Assembly: GCF_900156695.1 (NCBI RefSeq)
Contig: NZ_FTOM01000001.1
Span: 863,646-927,645, forward strand
Direction: 5' to 3'
Origin: Phaeovulum vinaykumarii
Lineage (GTDB): Bacteria > Pseudomonadota > Alphaproteobacteria > Rhodobacterales > Rhodobacteraceae
DNA: 64,000 nt
The notes under the pieces were generated by a model. It saw only the letters and a list, made by a program, of their open reading frames with translations. It was not told the DNA's origin and ran no database searches. A program made the translations under genes and the position numbers. The stretch's first letter is position 1; each line of letters starts with the position of its first letter. This document shows positions 1 to 8,492 of the stretch, piece by piece.

Positions 1-39
1 CTGGACCCCGGCGCCGTGCGCCACGCACTCTGGATCTGA
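1..39 (+). CDS. cobW: 3' end of a cob-operon gene, probably cobW (partial)
   Basis: Only the last 12 codons and a TGA stop at 37-39 are in the window, in frame 1 (ending ...RHALWI). The stop is 7 bp before the cobN start, so the two genes are clearly in one operon. CobW, a G3E-family P-loop GTPase linked to cobalt supply for cobaltochelatase, is the usual gene just upstream of cobN in Rhodobacteraceae. The identity therefore rests on gene order, not on the few residues visible. Confidence 0.5.
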   Translation: MDPGAVRHALWI

Positions 40-46
40 GGCGCCG

Positions 47-3000
47 ATGCACGTCGTCTTCCGCGAAAGCCACGGCCTCGAGGAGACCGAGACCCCCACC
101 GATCTGGGGCAGGATCCCGCAGATCTGGTGGTGCTGTCCTTCTCCGACAGCGATCTGGGGGCGTTTGCGGCGGGCTGGCACCGGGCGGCGGGGGCGCTGC
201 CCAGCGCACGGCTGGCCAATCTGGTGGCGCTGCGCCATCCCCTGTCGGTCGACACCTATATCGAGCGCACGCTGTCGGGCGCGCGCGGCATCCTGATCCG
301 GCTGATCGGGGGGGAAAGCTACTGGCCCTATGGGCTGGCCTCGGTGCAGGATCTGGCGCGGCGCAAGGGCATCGCGCTGGCGATCCTGCCCGGCGACGGG
401 CGCGAAGACCCCCGGCTGGACGAATTGTCCACGCTGCCGGTGTCGACCCTGCGCCGGCTTTCCGCGCTGTGCGATGCGGGCGGCGCGGTCGCGGCCCAGG
501 CGGCGCTGGCGCAGCTGGCACTGGCGGCGGGGCTTTATGCCGGCCCGGTCGTGGGCGAGAAGACCGTGCCCGATTGCGGCCATTACCTGCCCGGCCGCGG
601 CGTGGTGTCTGCGCCTGCGCCCGACGGCCGCCCCGTTGCGGCGGTCACCTTCTACCGCGCCTATCTGACCGCGGCCGACACCGACCCGATCGACGCCATG
701 ATCGCCGAGCTGGAGGCCCGCGGCTTTCAGGCGGTGGGGGTCTTTGCGCCCTCGCTCAAGGCGCCCGAGGCCGCCGGCTGGATGACCGCGGCGCTGACGG
801 CGCTGGCGCCCGCGGCGCTGGTCAACATGACCGCCTTTTCGGGGCGCGACGAAACCGGTGTCTCGCCGCTCGATGCGCCGGGCTGCCCGGTCTTCCAGGT
901 CGCGCTCTCGACCGCGCGGCGGCGCGACTGGGCGGGGGCCGAGCGCGGCCTGTCGCCGGCCGATCTGGCCATGCATGTCGTCCTGCCCGAGGTCGACGGG
1001 CGCATCTTCGCGGGCGTCGCCAGCTTCAAGTCGCCGGGCCGGCGCGACCCCGACCTGCAATATGCCCGTTTCGCCCACCGCGCCGACCCCGAGCGCATCC
1101 GTGCCATCGGCGCGCGGGTGGCCGGCTGGCACCGACTGGGGCAGGTGGCGCCCGCCGACCGGCGCGTGGCGGTGATCCTGTCGACCTATCCCGGCAAGGA
1201 CTGGCAACTGGGCCATGCCGTGGGCCTTGATGCGCTGGCCTCGACCGGCGCGGTTCTGCGGGCGCTGGCCGACGCCGGCCACGCCATCGACACCGGAGCC
1301 GATCTGGGCGCGGATCTGGACAAGGATCTGGGCCCCGCGCTGCGCACATCGCGCCTGGACTGGCCGGTTTCGGCCTATCGCCAGGCGCTGGCCGCCCTGC
1401 CCGAGAGCCTGCGCGCCGCCTTGCATGACGCCTGGGGCGCCCCCGAGGACGACCCCGCCGTGACCGATGGCGCCTTCCGCTTTGCCGCCGTTCACCGCGG
1501 CGCGGCGCTGGTCGCACTGCAACCCGAACGCGGCGATCTGGCCGACCGCGACGACAGCTATCACGATCTGGCGCGGGTGCCACGGCACGGCTATGTGGCC
1601 TTCTATCTGTGGCTGGCCAGCCAGGAGCTGCACGCGCTGATCCACATGGGGGCGCATGGCACGCTGGAGTGGCTGCCGGGAAAGTCGGTGGCGCTCTCGG
1701 GTCTGTGCTGGCCCGAGGCGCTGATCGGCCCCCTGCCCGTGATCTATCCCTTCATCGTCAACGACCCGGGCGAGGCCGCGCAGGCGCGCCGCCGCATCGG
1801 GGCGGTGACGCTGGGGCACATGCCGCCGCCGCTGGGCCAGACGCGCCTGCCGGACAACCTGCACGGTCTTGAGCGGCTTCTTGACGAATATTCCACCGCC
1901 GAGGGGCTGGACCCCGCCCGCCGCGACCGGCTGATCGCCGACATCCGCACCGAGGCCCGCGCCGCCGGTGTCGAAAGCGATCTGGGCATCCCCGCCGCGG
2001 CCGGCGCAGCCGAGGCCATCACCCGGATCGACCGCTTCGTCTGCGACATCAAGGAAAGCCAGTATGGCGAGGGGCTGCATGTCTACGGCCAGGCCCCGAA
2101 CGAGACCGCGGGCCTTCTGACCGCGCTGGCGGGGCGGCGCGTGGCATCGGGGCCGTCGGGCTCGCCCTATCGGGGGCGCTCGGACGTGCTGCCGACGGGG
2201 CGCAACCTCTTCTCGGTCGATCCGCGTGCGGTGCCGACGCAGGCCGCCCATGCCCAGGGCGTGAAGCTGGCCGAGGAGCTTCTGCGCCGCCATCTTCAGG
2301 ACAACGGCGACTGGCCGCGCGGGCTGGTGATCGACCTCTGGGGTTCGGCCTCGATGCGCACCGCGGGCGAGGAATTCGCCATGGCGCTGCATCTGGCGGG
2401 ACTGGCGCCGCGCTGGGACGCGACCTCGGGGCGGCTGGCGGGCTTCGAGGTGATCCCCCCCGCGCTTCTGGGCCGGCCGCGAATCGACGTGACGCTCCGG
2501 GTCTCGGGGCTGTTCCGCGACATCTTTCCGGGGCTGGCGCAGATGTTCGAGGCCGGCTGCGCGGCGCTGGCCGAACGCGACGAGCCCGCCGCCGAGAACC
2601 CCTATACCCTGCGCGTGCCGCGGGTCTTCGGGCCGCGGCCGGGGCTTTACGGCATCGGCATGACCGCCGCGCTCGAGGATTATTCCGACGCGGGCCGCGC
2701 CGCGGCGGGCGAAGCCTGGCTGCGCGGGTCGGAATGGGCGATCGACGCGGCCGGGCAATCGGTGCCCGCACGCGCCGCCCTCGAAGACCGCCTGCGCGGC
2801 TCGGATGCCTTTGCCCATGTGCAGGATCTGGCGGAAACCGACCTTCTGCTGGCGTCCGATTATGCCGCCCACGAGGGGGGGCTTGCCGCCGCCATGGCGC
2901 ATCTGGGGGCGCAAGCGCCGCAGCTCTATCACCTGGACGCCACCCGCCCCGAAGCGCCGCGCGCGCGCCTGCTGACCGAGGAGATCGCCCGCGTGGTCCG

Positions 3001-3331
3001 CGCCCGGCTGGCCAACCCCGACTGGGCCGACGGCCTGCGCCCGCACGGCTTTCGCGGCGCCGCCGAGATTGCCGCCACGCTTGACCATCTGGCCGCTTTC
3101 GCGCATCTGACCCGCGCCGTGCCCGATCACCTGTTCGACCTTGCCTATGAGGCGACGCTGGGGCGCGACGAGATCGTGGCCTTCATGGCCGCGGCGAACC
3201 CCGAGGCGCTGGCCGCGCTGCGCGAGAGGTTCGCCGCGCTGCGGGCCGCGGGATTGTGGACGACCCGCCGCAACGCGATCGCGGCGGATCTCGAGGAAAC
3301 CGGAAGGACAAAGGCGCAAGATGCCCCATAG
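47..3331 (+). CDS. cobN: Aerobic cobaltochelatase large subunit CobN
   Basis: CobN is the large, substrate-binding subunit of the ATP-dependent cobaltochelatase that inserts Co2+ into hydrogenobyrinic acid a,c-diamide; its partners CobS and CobT (AAA+ and MIDAS subunits) are not in the window. The 1094-residue product is collinear with the CobN/magnesium-chelatase H family and carries the family block GAHGTLEWLPGK near residue 535. Start ATG 47 has GAGG at 38-41, 5 bp upstream, and follows the preceding stop by 7 bp. It is somewhat shorter than the roughly 1270-residue Pseudomonas denitrificans protein, which is common in this order. Its stop overlaps the cobH start by 11 bp, implying translational coupling. 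Confidence 0.95.
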   Translation: MHVVFRESHGLEETETPTDLGQDPADLVVLSFSDSDLGAFAAGWHRAAGALPSARLANLVALRHPLSVDTYIERTLSGARGILIRLIGGESYWPYGLASVQDLARRKGIALAILPGDGREDPRLDELSTLPVSTLRRLSALCDAGGAVAAQAALAQLALAAGLYAGPVVGEKTVPDCGHYLPGRGVVSAPAPDGRPVAAVTFYRAYLTAADTDPIDAMIAELEARGFQAVGVFAPSLKAPEAAGWMTAALTALAPAALVNMTAFSGRDETGVSPLDAPGCPVFQVALSTARRRDWAGAERGLSPADLAMHVVLPEVDGRIFAGVASFKSPGRRDPDLQYARFAHRADPERIRAIGARVAGWHRLGQVAPADRRVAVILSTYPGKDWQLGHAVGLDALASTGAVLRALADAGHAIDTGADLGADLDKDLGPALRTSRLDWPVSAYRQALAALPESLRAALHDAWGAPEDDPAVTDGAFRFAAVHRGAALVALQPERGDLADRDDSYHDLARVPRHGYVAFYLWLASQELHALIHMGAHGTLEWLPGKSVALSGLCWPEALIGPLPVIYPFIVNDPGEAAQARRRIGAVTLGHMPPPLGQTRLPDNLHGLERLLDEYSTAEGLDPARRDRLIADIRTEARAAGVESDLGIPAAAGAAEAITRIDRFVCDIKESQYGEGLHVYGQAPNETAGLLTALAGRRVASGPSGSPYRGRSDVLPTGRNLFSVDPRAVPTQAAHAQGVKLAEELLRRHLQDNGDWPRGLVIDLWGSASMRTAGEEFAMALHLAGLAPRWDATSGRLAGFEVIPPALLGRPRIDVTLRVSGLFRDIFPGLAQMFEAGCAALAERDEPAAENPYTLRVPRVFGPRPGLYGIGMTAALEDYSDAGRAAAGEAWLRGSEWAIDAAGQSVPARAALEDRLRGSDAFAHVQDLAETDLLLASDYAAHEGGLAAAMAHLGAQAPQLYHLDATRPEAPRARLLTEEIARVVRARLANPDWADGLRPHGFRGAAEIAATLDHLAAFAHLTRAVPDHLFDLAYEATLGRDEIVAFMAAANPEALAALRERFAALRAAGLWTTRRNAIAADLEETGRTKAQDAP

Positions 3332-3950
3332 CTATGAAAAGGACGGCGCCGCGATCTATCGCCAATCCTTCGCCACGATCCGCGCCGAGGCCGATCTGGC
3401 GCGTTTCACCCCCGAGGAAGAGGTCGTGGTCGTGCGCATGATCCATGCCGCGGGGATGGTGGGGCTGGAAGCTTCGGTCCGCTTCACCCCCGGCATGGCC
3501 ATCGCGGCGCGCGCGGCGCTGGAGGGCGGCGCGCCGATCCTGTGCGATGCGCGCATGGTCTCGGAAGGCATCACCCGCAAGCGCCTGCCCGCCGACAACC
3601 CGATCCTGTGCACGCTGAACGATCCGCGCGTGCCCGAGATGGCGCGCGAGATGGGCAACACCCGCTCGGCCGCGGCGCTGGAATTGTGGCGCCCGCATCT
3701 GGAGGGCGCGGTCGTGGCCATCGGCAATGCGCCGACCGCGCTCTTTCATCTGCTGAACATGCTCGAAGACCCCGCTTGCCCGCGCCCCGCGGCGATCATC
3801 GGCTGTCCGGTGGGCTTTGTCGGCGCTGCCGAATCGAAGGACGCGCTGATGGCGGACCCGCCGGTGCCGTCGATGATCGTGCAGGGGCGGCTGGGCGGCT
3901 CGGCCATCACCGTGGCGGCGATCAACGCCCTTGCCTGCCGGGTGGAATAA
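3321..3950 (+). CDS. cobH: Precorrin-8X methylmutase CobH
   Basis: CobH moves the C11 methyl group to C12, turning precorrin-8X into hydrogenobyrinic acid. The 209-residue product has the expected size (about 210). His42 in the MIHAAGMVG block corresponds to the catalytic histidine of the family (His43 in P. denitrificans CobH). The conserved GCPVGFVGAAESK segment lies near residue 170. ATG 3321 was chosen because the N-terminus starting MPHSYEKDG matches the family; it lies inside the last codons of cobN in another frame (11-bp overlap). cobI follows after 3 bp. Confidence 0.95.
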   Translation: MPHSYEKDGAAIYRQSFATIRAEADLARFTPEEEVVVVRMIHAAGMVGLEASVRFTPGMAIAARAALEGGAPILCDARMVSEGITRKRLPADNPILCTLNDPRVPEMAREMGNTRSAAALELWRPHLEGAVVAIGNAPTALFHLLNMLEDPACPRPAAIIGCPVGFVGAAESKDALMADPPVPSMIVQGRLGGSAITVAAINALACRVE

Positions 3951-3953
3951 CGC

Positions 3954-4724
3954 ATGGCCGGACGGATCATCTGCGCGGGCCTGGGCCCCGGCGGCGCCGA
4001 TCTGATGTCGGTGCGCGCCCATCGCGCCATCACCTCGGCGCGCCACATCGCCTATTTCCGCAAGGCGGGCCGGGCCGGACAGGCGCGCCGCATCGTCGAG
4101 GGGCTGATCCCCGAAGGCGCAACCGAACATGCGATGGAATATCCGGTCACGACCGAGATCCCCTTCGACAGCCCCGACTACAACCGCATCCTGGCCGCCT
4201 TCTACGACGATTGGGCCGACAGGCTGCGCCGCCTGACCGAGACCGAGGATGTCGTGGTCCTGGCCGAGGGCGACCCCTTTCTCTATGGCTCGTTCATGCA
4301 TCTGCATTCGCGCCTGCGCGACACGCGCGAGATCGAGGTGATCCCCGGCATCATGGGCATGGCCGGCGCCTGGGCGGCGACGGGCCAGCCCATCACCTGG
4401 GGCGATGACGTGCTGTCGGTGGTCATGGGCACGCTGCCCGAGGCCGAGCTGACCCGCCATATCGCCGCCGCCGATGCGGTGGTGGTGATGAAGATCGGCC
4501 AGCACCTGCCCAAGCTGCGCCGCGCGCTGGCCGCCGCCGGCAAGGCCGACGCCGCCTGGGTGGTCGAGCGCGCCACCATGCCGGGACAGCGCGTTGCCCT
4601 GCTGCGGGATGTGCCCGACGCGACATTGCCCTATTTCTCCATCGTGCTGGTGCATGGTCACGGCCGCCGCCCCGAAGTGGACGGGACCGAAGTGGACGGG
4701 ACCGAAGCAGAGGTGAACGCATGA
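3954..4724 (+). CDS. cobI: Precorrin-2 C20-methyltransferase CobI
   Basis: This SAM-dependent methyltransferase of the CobA/CbiL fold methylates precorrin-2 at C20 to give precorrin-3A. The 256-residue product opens with the family glycine loop (GLGPGGADL) and carries the conserved LAEGDPFLYGSF segment around residue 105 and the VIPGIMGMAGAWA segment around residue 130. Its C-terminus contains a short duplication (EVDGT twice) caused by a 15-bp tandem repeat, outside the catalytic fold. Its stop overlaps the cobJ start by 4 bp (ATGA). Confidence 0.95.
   Translation: MAGRIICAGLGPGGADLMSVRAHRAITSARHIAYFRKAGRAGQARRIVEGLIPEGATEHAMEYPVTTEIPFDSPDYNRILAAFYDDWADRLRRLTETEDVVVLAEGDPFLYGSFMHLHSRLRDTREIEVIPGIMGMAGAWAATGQPITWGDDVLSVVMGTLPEAELTRHIAAADAVVVMKIGQHLPKLRRALAAAGKADAAWVVERATMPGQRVALLRDVPDATLPYFSIVLVHGHGRRPEVDGTEVDGTEAEVNA
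4674..4703 (+). repeat. 15-bp tandem duplication in the 3' end of cobI
   Basis: The 15-mer gaagtggacgggacc occurs twice back to back (4674-4688 and 4689-4703), followed by a further gaag. Because the unit is a multiple of three it only adds five residues (EVDGT) to the CobI tail. It looks like a recent replication-slippage event. Confidence 0.9.
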
Positions 4725-5458
4725 ACGCGCAAGGCTGGATCGCCGTTGCCGGCCTGGGTCCGGGCAACGAGGCGCTGATCACCCCCGAGGTTTCCGCCAC
4801 CCTGGCCGAGGCCACGGATATCCTGGGCTATATTCCCTATGTGGCGCGGATCGCGCCGCGTCCGGGGCTGCGGCTGCACCCCTCCGACAACCGCGAGGAA
4901 ATCGACCGCGCGCGCCATGCGCTGGACCTGGCTGCGGCGGGCGGGCGCGTGGTCGTGGTGTCCTCGGGCGATCCGGGTGTCTTTGCCATGGCCGCCGCCA
5001 TCTTCGAGGCGCTCGAGGGCCGGGCCGATGCCGAAACGCTCGACATCCGCATCCTGCCCGGCATCACCGCGATGCTGGCCGCCGCCGCCCGCGCCGGCGC
5101 CCCGCTGGGGCATGATTTCTGCGCCATCAACCTGTCGGACAACCTCAAGCCCTGGGAGATCATCGAAACCCGCCTGCGCGCCGCCGCGCATGCCGATTTC
5201 GCCATGGCCTTCTACAACCCGCGCAGCCGCGCCCGCCCCGAGGGCTTCGGCCGCGTGCTCGAGATCCTGCGCGAATGCTGCGAGCCGGGCCGCCTCATCA
5301 CCTTTGCCCGCGCCGTCAGCACCCCCGACGAGGAGCTGCGCACCGTCACCCTGGCCGAGGCCCGCCCCGAGATGGCGGACATGCGCACCATGGTGATCGT
5401 GGGCAATTCGCTGACCCGGCGCGTGGGCCCCTGGGTCTACACCCCGAGGCGGGCATGA
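4721..5458 (+). CDS. cobJ: Precorrin-3B C17-methyltransferase CobJ
   Basis: CobJ methylates C17 and drives ring contraction of precorrin-3B to precorrin-4. The 245-residue protein has the tetrapyrrole-methylase GLGPGNEALITP loop at the N-terminus, the VSSGDPGVFAMA motif near residue 80 and the FYNPRSRARP motif near residue 165, all typical of CobJ/CbiH. It starts in a 4-bp overlap with cobI. Its last 22 bp overlap the 3' end of the antiparallel cobK. The aerobic pathway needs CobG or CobZ to make precorrin-3B; neither is seen in this window. Confidence 0.95.
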   Translation: MNAQGWIAVAGLGPGNEALITPEVSATLAEATDILGYIPYVARIAPRPGLRLHPSDNREEIDRARHALDLAAAGGRVVVVSSGDPGVFAMAAAIFEALEGRADAETLDIRILPGITAMLAAAARAGAPLGHDFCAINLSDNLKPWEIIETRLRAAAHADFAMAFYNPRSRARPEGFGRVLEILRECCEPGRLITFARAVSTPDEELRTVTLAEARPEMADMRTMVIVGNSLTRRVGPWVYTPRRA

Positions 5459-6189
5459 CCCAGCCAGGCCAGCACCTCCTCGAGCCGGTCGGTCACGGGC
5501 CGGTCGGGCACGGCGGGCCGGTCGATCAGGATGACCGGCAGGCCCAGGGCCCGCGCGGCCTCGAGCTTGGCGCGCGCGCCCGCACCGCCGGCATTCTTGG
5601 CCACGATCAGCGCGATCCGGTGGCCGCGCATCAGCGCCAGATCGCCGGCCACATCGAAGGGGCCGCGCGCGATCACCGCCTCGGCCCGCGGCAGCGGCAG
5701 CGCGTCCTGCGGCGGATCGACCAGCCGCAGCAGGTAATGATGTTCGGGACGCGCGGCAAAGACCTCGAGGTTCTGCCGCCCGATGGCCAGGAAGACACGC
5801 GTGGGCTGCACGGGCAGCGCCGCGGCGGCCGCGGCCAGATCGGGCACGCGGCGCCAGTCGTCGCCCGGCCCCGGCGCCCAGGGCGCGCGCTCATGGGCCA
5901 GAAGCGGCACGCCCGCCTCGGCGCAGGCCAGGACCGCGTTGCGGCTCATCTGCGCGGCAAAGGGATGGGTGGCGTCGATCACATGGGTGATGGCTTCGGC
6001 GCGCAGGAACTCCACCAGCCCCGCCACCCCGCCAAAACCGCCCACCCGCGTGGGCAGCGGCTGGGCAACCGGCCGGTCGGTGCGCCCGGCATAGGAAAAG
6101 ACACCCGCGATGCCGGCCTCGGCCATCGCGCGGGCCAGCCGGCTGGCTTCGGTGGTGCCGCCCAGCAGAAGGGCCTTGGGGGTGGGCAT
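5437..6189 (-). CDS. cobK: Precorrin-6A reductase CobK, antiparallel inside the cob operon
   Basis: CobK is the NADPH-dependent reductase converting precorrin-6A to precorrin-6B (dihydro-precorrin-6X). The 250-residue product has the N-terminal LLLGGTTEASRLA nucleotide-binding loop, the HVIDATHPFAAQMSRNA block near residue 75 and the IVAKNAGGAGARAKLEAA block near residue 205, all CobK/CbiJ hallmarks. The start is the complement of CAT at 6187-6189, which shares the palindrome CATG with the cobL start, so the two genes diverge with no space between them. Its end overlaps cobJ by 22 bp. Its promoter must therefore lie inside cobL, or expression must rely on antisense transcription through cobL. 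Confidence 0.93.
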   Translation of the reverse strand: MPTPKALLLGGTTEASRLARAMAEAGIAGVFSYAGRTDRPVAQPLPTRVGGFGGVAGLVEFLRAEAITHVIDATHPFAAQMSRNAVLACAEAGVPLLAHERAPWAPGPGDDWRRVPDLAAAAAALPVQPTRVFLAIGRQNLEVFAARPEHHYLLRLVDPPQDALPLPRAEAVIARGPFDVAGDLALMRGHRIALIVAKNAGGAGARAKLEAARALGLPVILIDRPAVPDRPVTDRLEEVLAWLGHARLGV

Positions 6190-7369
6190 GGCTGATCCCT
6201 GGCTCACGATCATCGGTCTGGGCGAAGATGGCCCGGAGGGGCTGGGCTGCGCAAGCCGCGCCGCGCTGGAGGCCGCGCAGATCGTCTTCGGCGGGCCGCG
6301 GCATCTTGCCCTTGCCGGGGTGGGCGACCGCGGGCGGCCCTGGCCGGTGCCCTTCTCGCTCGATCCGCTGCTGGCCTGCCGCGGCCAGCGCGTGGTGGCG
6401 CTGGTCTCGGGCGATCCGTTCTGGCTGGGCGCGGGCACGGGGATCGCCCGCCGCCTGCCGCGCGACGAATGGATCGCGCATCCCGCGCCGGGGGTGTTCT
6501 CGCTGGCGGCGGCCCGGCTGGGCTGGCCGCTCGAGGACACGCTCTGCCTGGGCCTGCACGCCGCCCCCTTCGCGCGGGCGCGCCCGCTCCTGACCCGCGG
6601 CGCGCGGCTGATCGTGACCTTGCGCGACGGCGCGGCCCCGGCGGATCTTGCGCGCTGGCTGACCGAGCAGGGGTTCGGGCCGTCGCGGCTCCATGTCCTC
6701 GAAGCACTGGGCGGGCCGCGCGCACGCCAGCGCGAAACCACCGCCCAGGGCTTCGATCTGGACGGGATCGCCGCGCCCGTCGCCGTGGCGATCGAGGTCG
6801 CAGGCGCCGCCGGCCTGCCGCGCAGCCCCGGCCTGCCCGAGGATCTCTTTGCCCATGACGGGCAGATCACCAAGCGCGCGGTGCGGGCGCTGACGCTGGC
6901 CGTTCTAGCGCCGCGACCGGGCGAGCGTCTGTGGGACATCGGCGCGGGCTCGGGCTCGGTGTCGGTGGAATGGTGCCTTTCGGGCGGCTGCGCCGAGGCG
7001 CTGGAACCCCGCGAGAGCCGGCGCGCCAACATCGCCGCCAATGCCGAAAGCTTCGGGCTGGGCCACTGGCTGCGGGTCCATGCCGGCCGCGCCCCCGAGG
7101 CACTTTCGGCCCTGCCCCGGCCCGATGCGGTCTTTCTGGGCGGCGGCGTCACGGCGGCCGTTCTGGATGCGCTGTGGGATCTGGTGCCGCCCGGCACGCG
7201 CATCGTGGGCAATGCGGTCACGCTGGACACCGAGGCGCTCTATCTTGCGCAGCCGCCCCTGCGCGGCGGCAGCCTGACCCGGATCGAGATCGCCCAGGAG
7301 GCCCCCCTCGGCCCCGTCCGCGGCTGGGACCGCGCCCGCCCCATCGTGCAATGGAGCGTGACACGATGA
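6188..7369 (+). CDS. cobL: Precorrin-6Y C5,15-methyltransferase (decarboxylating) CobL
   Basis: CobL methylates C5 and C15 and decarboxylates the C12 acetate side chain of precorrin-6B. The 393-residue protein is the usual CbiE-CbiT fusion: an N-terminal CobA-type methylase (IIGLGEDGPEGL at residues 8-19, VSGDPFWLGAG near 75) and a C-terminal Rossmann methyltransferase with the SAM motif DIGAGSGSVSVEW at about 250-262. ATG 6188 gives the usual MADPWLTIIG-type start; an in-frame GTG at 6182 is possible but less likely. cobE starts in a 4-bp ATGA overlap. Confidence 0.95.
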   Translation: MADPWLTIIGLGEDGPEGLGCASRAALEAAQIVFGGPRHLALAGVGDRGRPWPVPFSLDPLLACRGQRVVALVSGDPFWLGAGTGIARRLPRDEWIAHPAPGVFSLAAARLGWPLEDTLCLGLHAAPFARARPLLTRGARLIVTLRDGAAPADLARWLTEQGFGPSRLHVLEALGGPRARQRETTAQGFDLDGIAAPVAVAIEVAGAAGLPRSPGLPEDLFAHDGQITKRAVRALTLAVLAPRPGERLWDIGAGSGSVSVEWCLSGGCAEALEPRESRRANIAANAESFGLGHWLRVHAGRAPEALSALPRPDAVFLGGGVTAAVLDALWDLVPPGTRIVGNAVTLDTEALYLAQPPLRGGSLTRIEIAQEAPLGPVRGWDRARPIVQWSVTR

Positions 7370-7716
7370 AGGTGGCCGGGATCGGATTTCGCGCCGGCAC
7401 GCCGGCCGAAGCGGTGCGCGCCGCGCTGGGCGGCCTTGAGGGGGTGGACGCGCTGGTCACCCTCGAGGCCCGCGCCGCGGCGCTGACCGCGATGCGGCTG
7501 GGACCGCCCGTGCGCGCCCTGCCCGAAGCCGCGATCCGCGGCATCGAAACCCCCACGCAATCGCCGCGCCTGCTGTCGCGCTTCGGCACCGGATCGGTGG
7601 CCGAGGCGCTGGCGCTGGCCGCCCTTGGCCCCGGCGCCCGGCTTCTGGGGCCGCGCCGGGTCTCGCCCTGCGGCCGCGCCACCGCGGCCCTTGCCCTTCA
7701 CGAGGAAACCCCATGA
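7366..7716 (+). CDS. cobE: CobE / CbiG C-terminal domain protein
   Basis: The 116-residue product begins with the [15 protein letters not shown] signature of CobE and of the C-terminal half of CbiG, and keeps the [19 protein letters not shown] segment of the family. CobE is required for cobalamin synthesis in P. denitrificans, and CobE/CbiG-C proteins bind corrin intermediates; the exact reaction in the aerobic route is not settled. The gene is translationally coupled to cobL upstream and to cobM downstream through 4-bp overlaps. Confidence 0.88.
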   Translation: MKVAGIGFRAGTPAEAVRAALGGLEGVDALVTLEARAAALTAMRLGPPVRALPEAAIRGIETPTQSPRLLSRFGTGSVAEALALAALGPGARLLGPRRVSPCGRATAALALHEETP

Positions 7717-8492
7717 CCGTTCATTTCATCGGCGCAGGCCCCGGCGCGGCCGATCTGATCACCGTGCGCGGGCGCGACCTGATCGCGGCCTGCCCGGTCT
7801 GTCTCTATGCCGGGTCGCTGGTGCCCGAGGCGCTGCTGGCGCATTGCCCGCCCGGCGCGCGGATCGTCAACACCGCGCCGCTGTCGCTTGACCAGATCAT
7901 CGCCGAGATCGAGACCGCCCATGCCGCAGGTCAGGACGTGGCGCGGCTGCATTCGGGCGATCTGTCGGTGTGGTCGGCCATGGGCGAGCAATTGCGCCGC
8001 CTGCGCGCCCTGGGCATTCCCTATGACGTGACGCCGGGGGTGCCCTCCTTTGCCGCCGCCGCGGCCCTTCTGGGCGCCGAACTCACCCTGCCGGGCGTTG
8101 CGCAATCGGTGGTGCTGACCCGCACCTCGGGGCGCGCAAGCCCCATGCCCGCGGGCGAGACGCTGGAGAATTTCGCCCGCACCGGCGCGGTTCTGGCCAT
8201 CCATCTGTCGATCCATGTCCTGGACCGCGTGCTGGCCGAGCTGACCCCCCATTACGGGCCCGACTGTCCGGTGGCCGTGGTCTGGCGCGCCTCCTGGCCC
8301 GATCAGCGGGTGGTGCGCGCGACGCTGGGCACGCTGGCGGCAAGCCTCGGCCCCGAGCTTGAGCGCACCGCGCTGATCCTGGTGGGCCACAGTCTCGGCG
8401 CCGAGGAGTTTGACGAAAGCCGCCTTTATGCGGGCGATTACGACCGCCGCTATCGCCCCGTCGGCACCGCCCCGAGGTTCCCCGAGGAATGA
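7713..8492 (+). CDS. cobM: Precorrin-4 C11-methyltransferase CobM
   Basis: CobM methylates precorrin-4 at C11 to give precorrin-5. The 259-residue protein carries the [16 protein letters not shown] loop at residues 4-19, the [12 protein letters not shown] segment near 30, the [16 protein letters not shown] motif near 80 and the [13 protein letters not shown] motif near 108, diagnostic of CobM/CbiF. It overlaps cobE and cobB by 4 bp on each side. Confidence 0.96.
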   Translation: MTVHFIGAGPGAADLITVRGRDLIAACPVCLYAGSLVPEALLAHCPPGARIVNTAPLSLDQIIAEIETAHAAGQDVARLHSGDLSVWSAMGEQLRRLRALGIPYDVTPGVPSFAAAAALLGAELTLPGVAQSVVLTRTSGRASPMPAGETLENFARTGAVLAIHLSIHVLDRVLAELTPHYGPDCPVAVVWRASWPDQRVVRATLGTLAASLGPELERTALILVGHSLGAEEFDESRLYAGDYDRRYRPVGTAPRFPEE

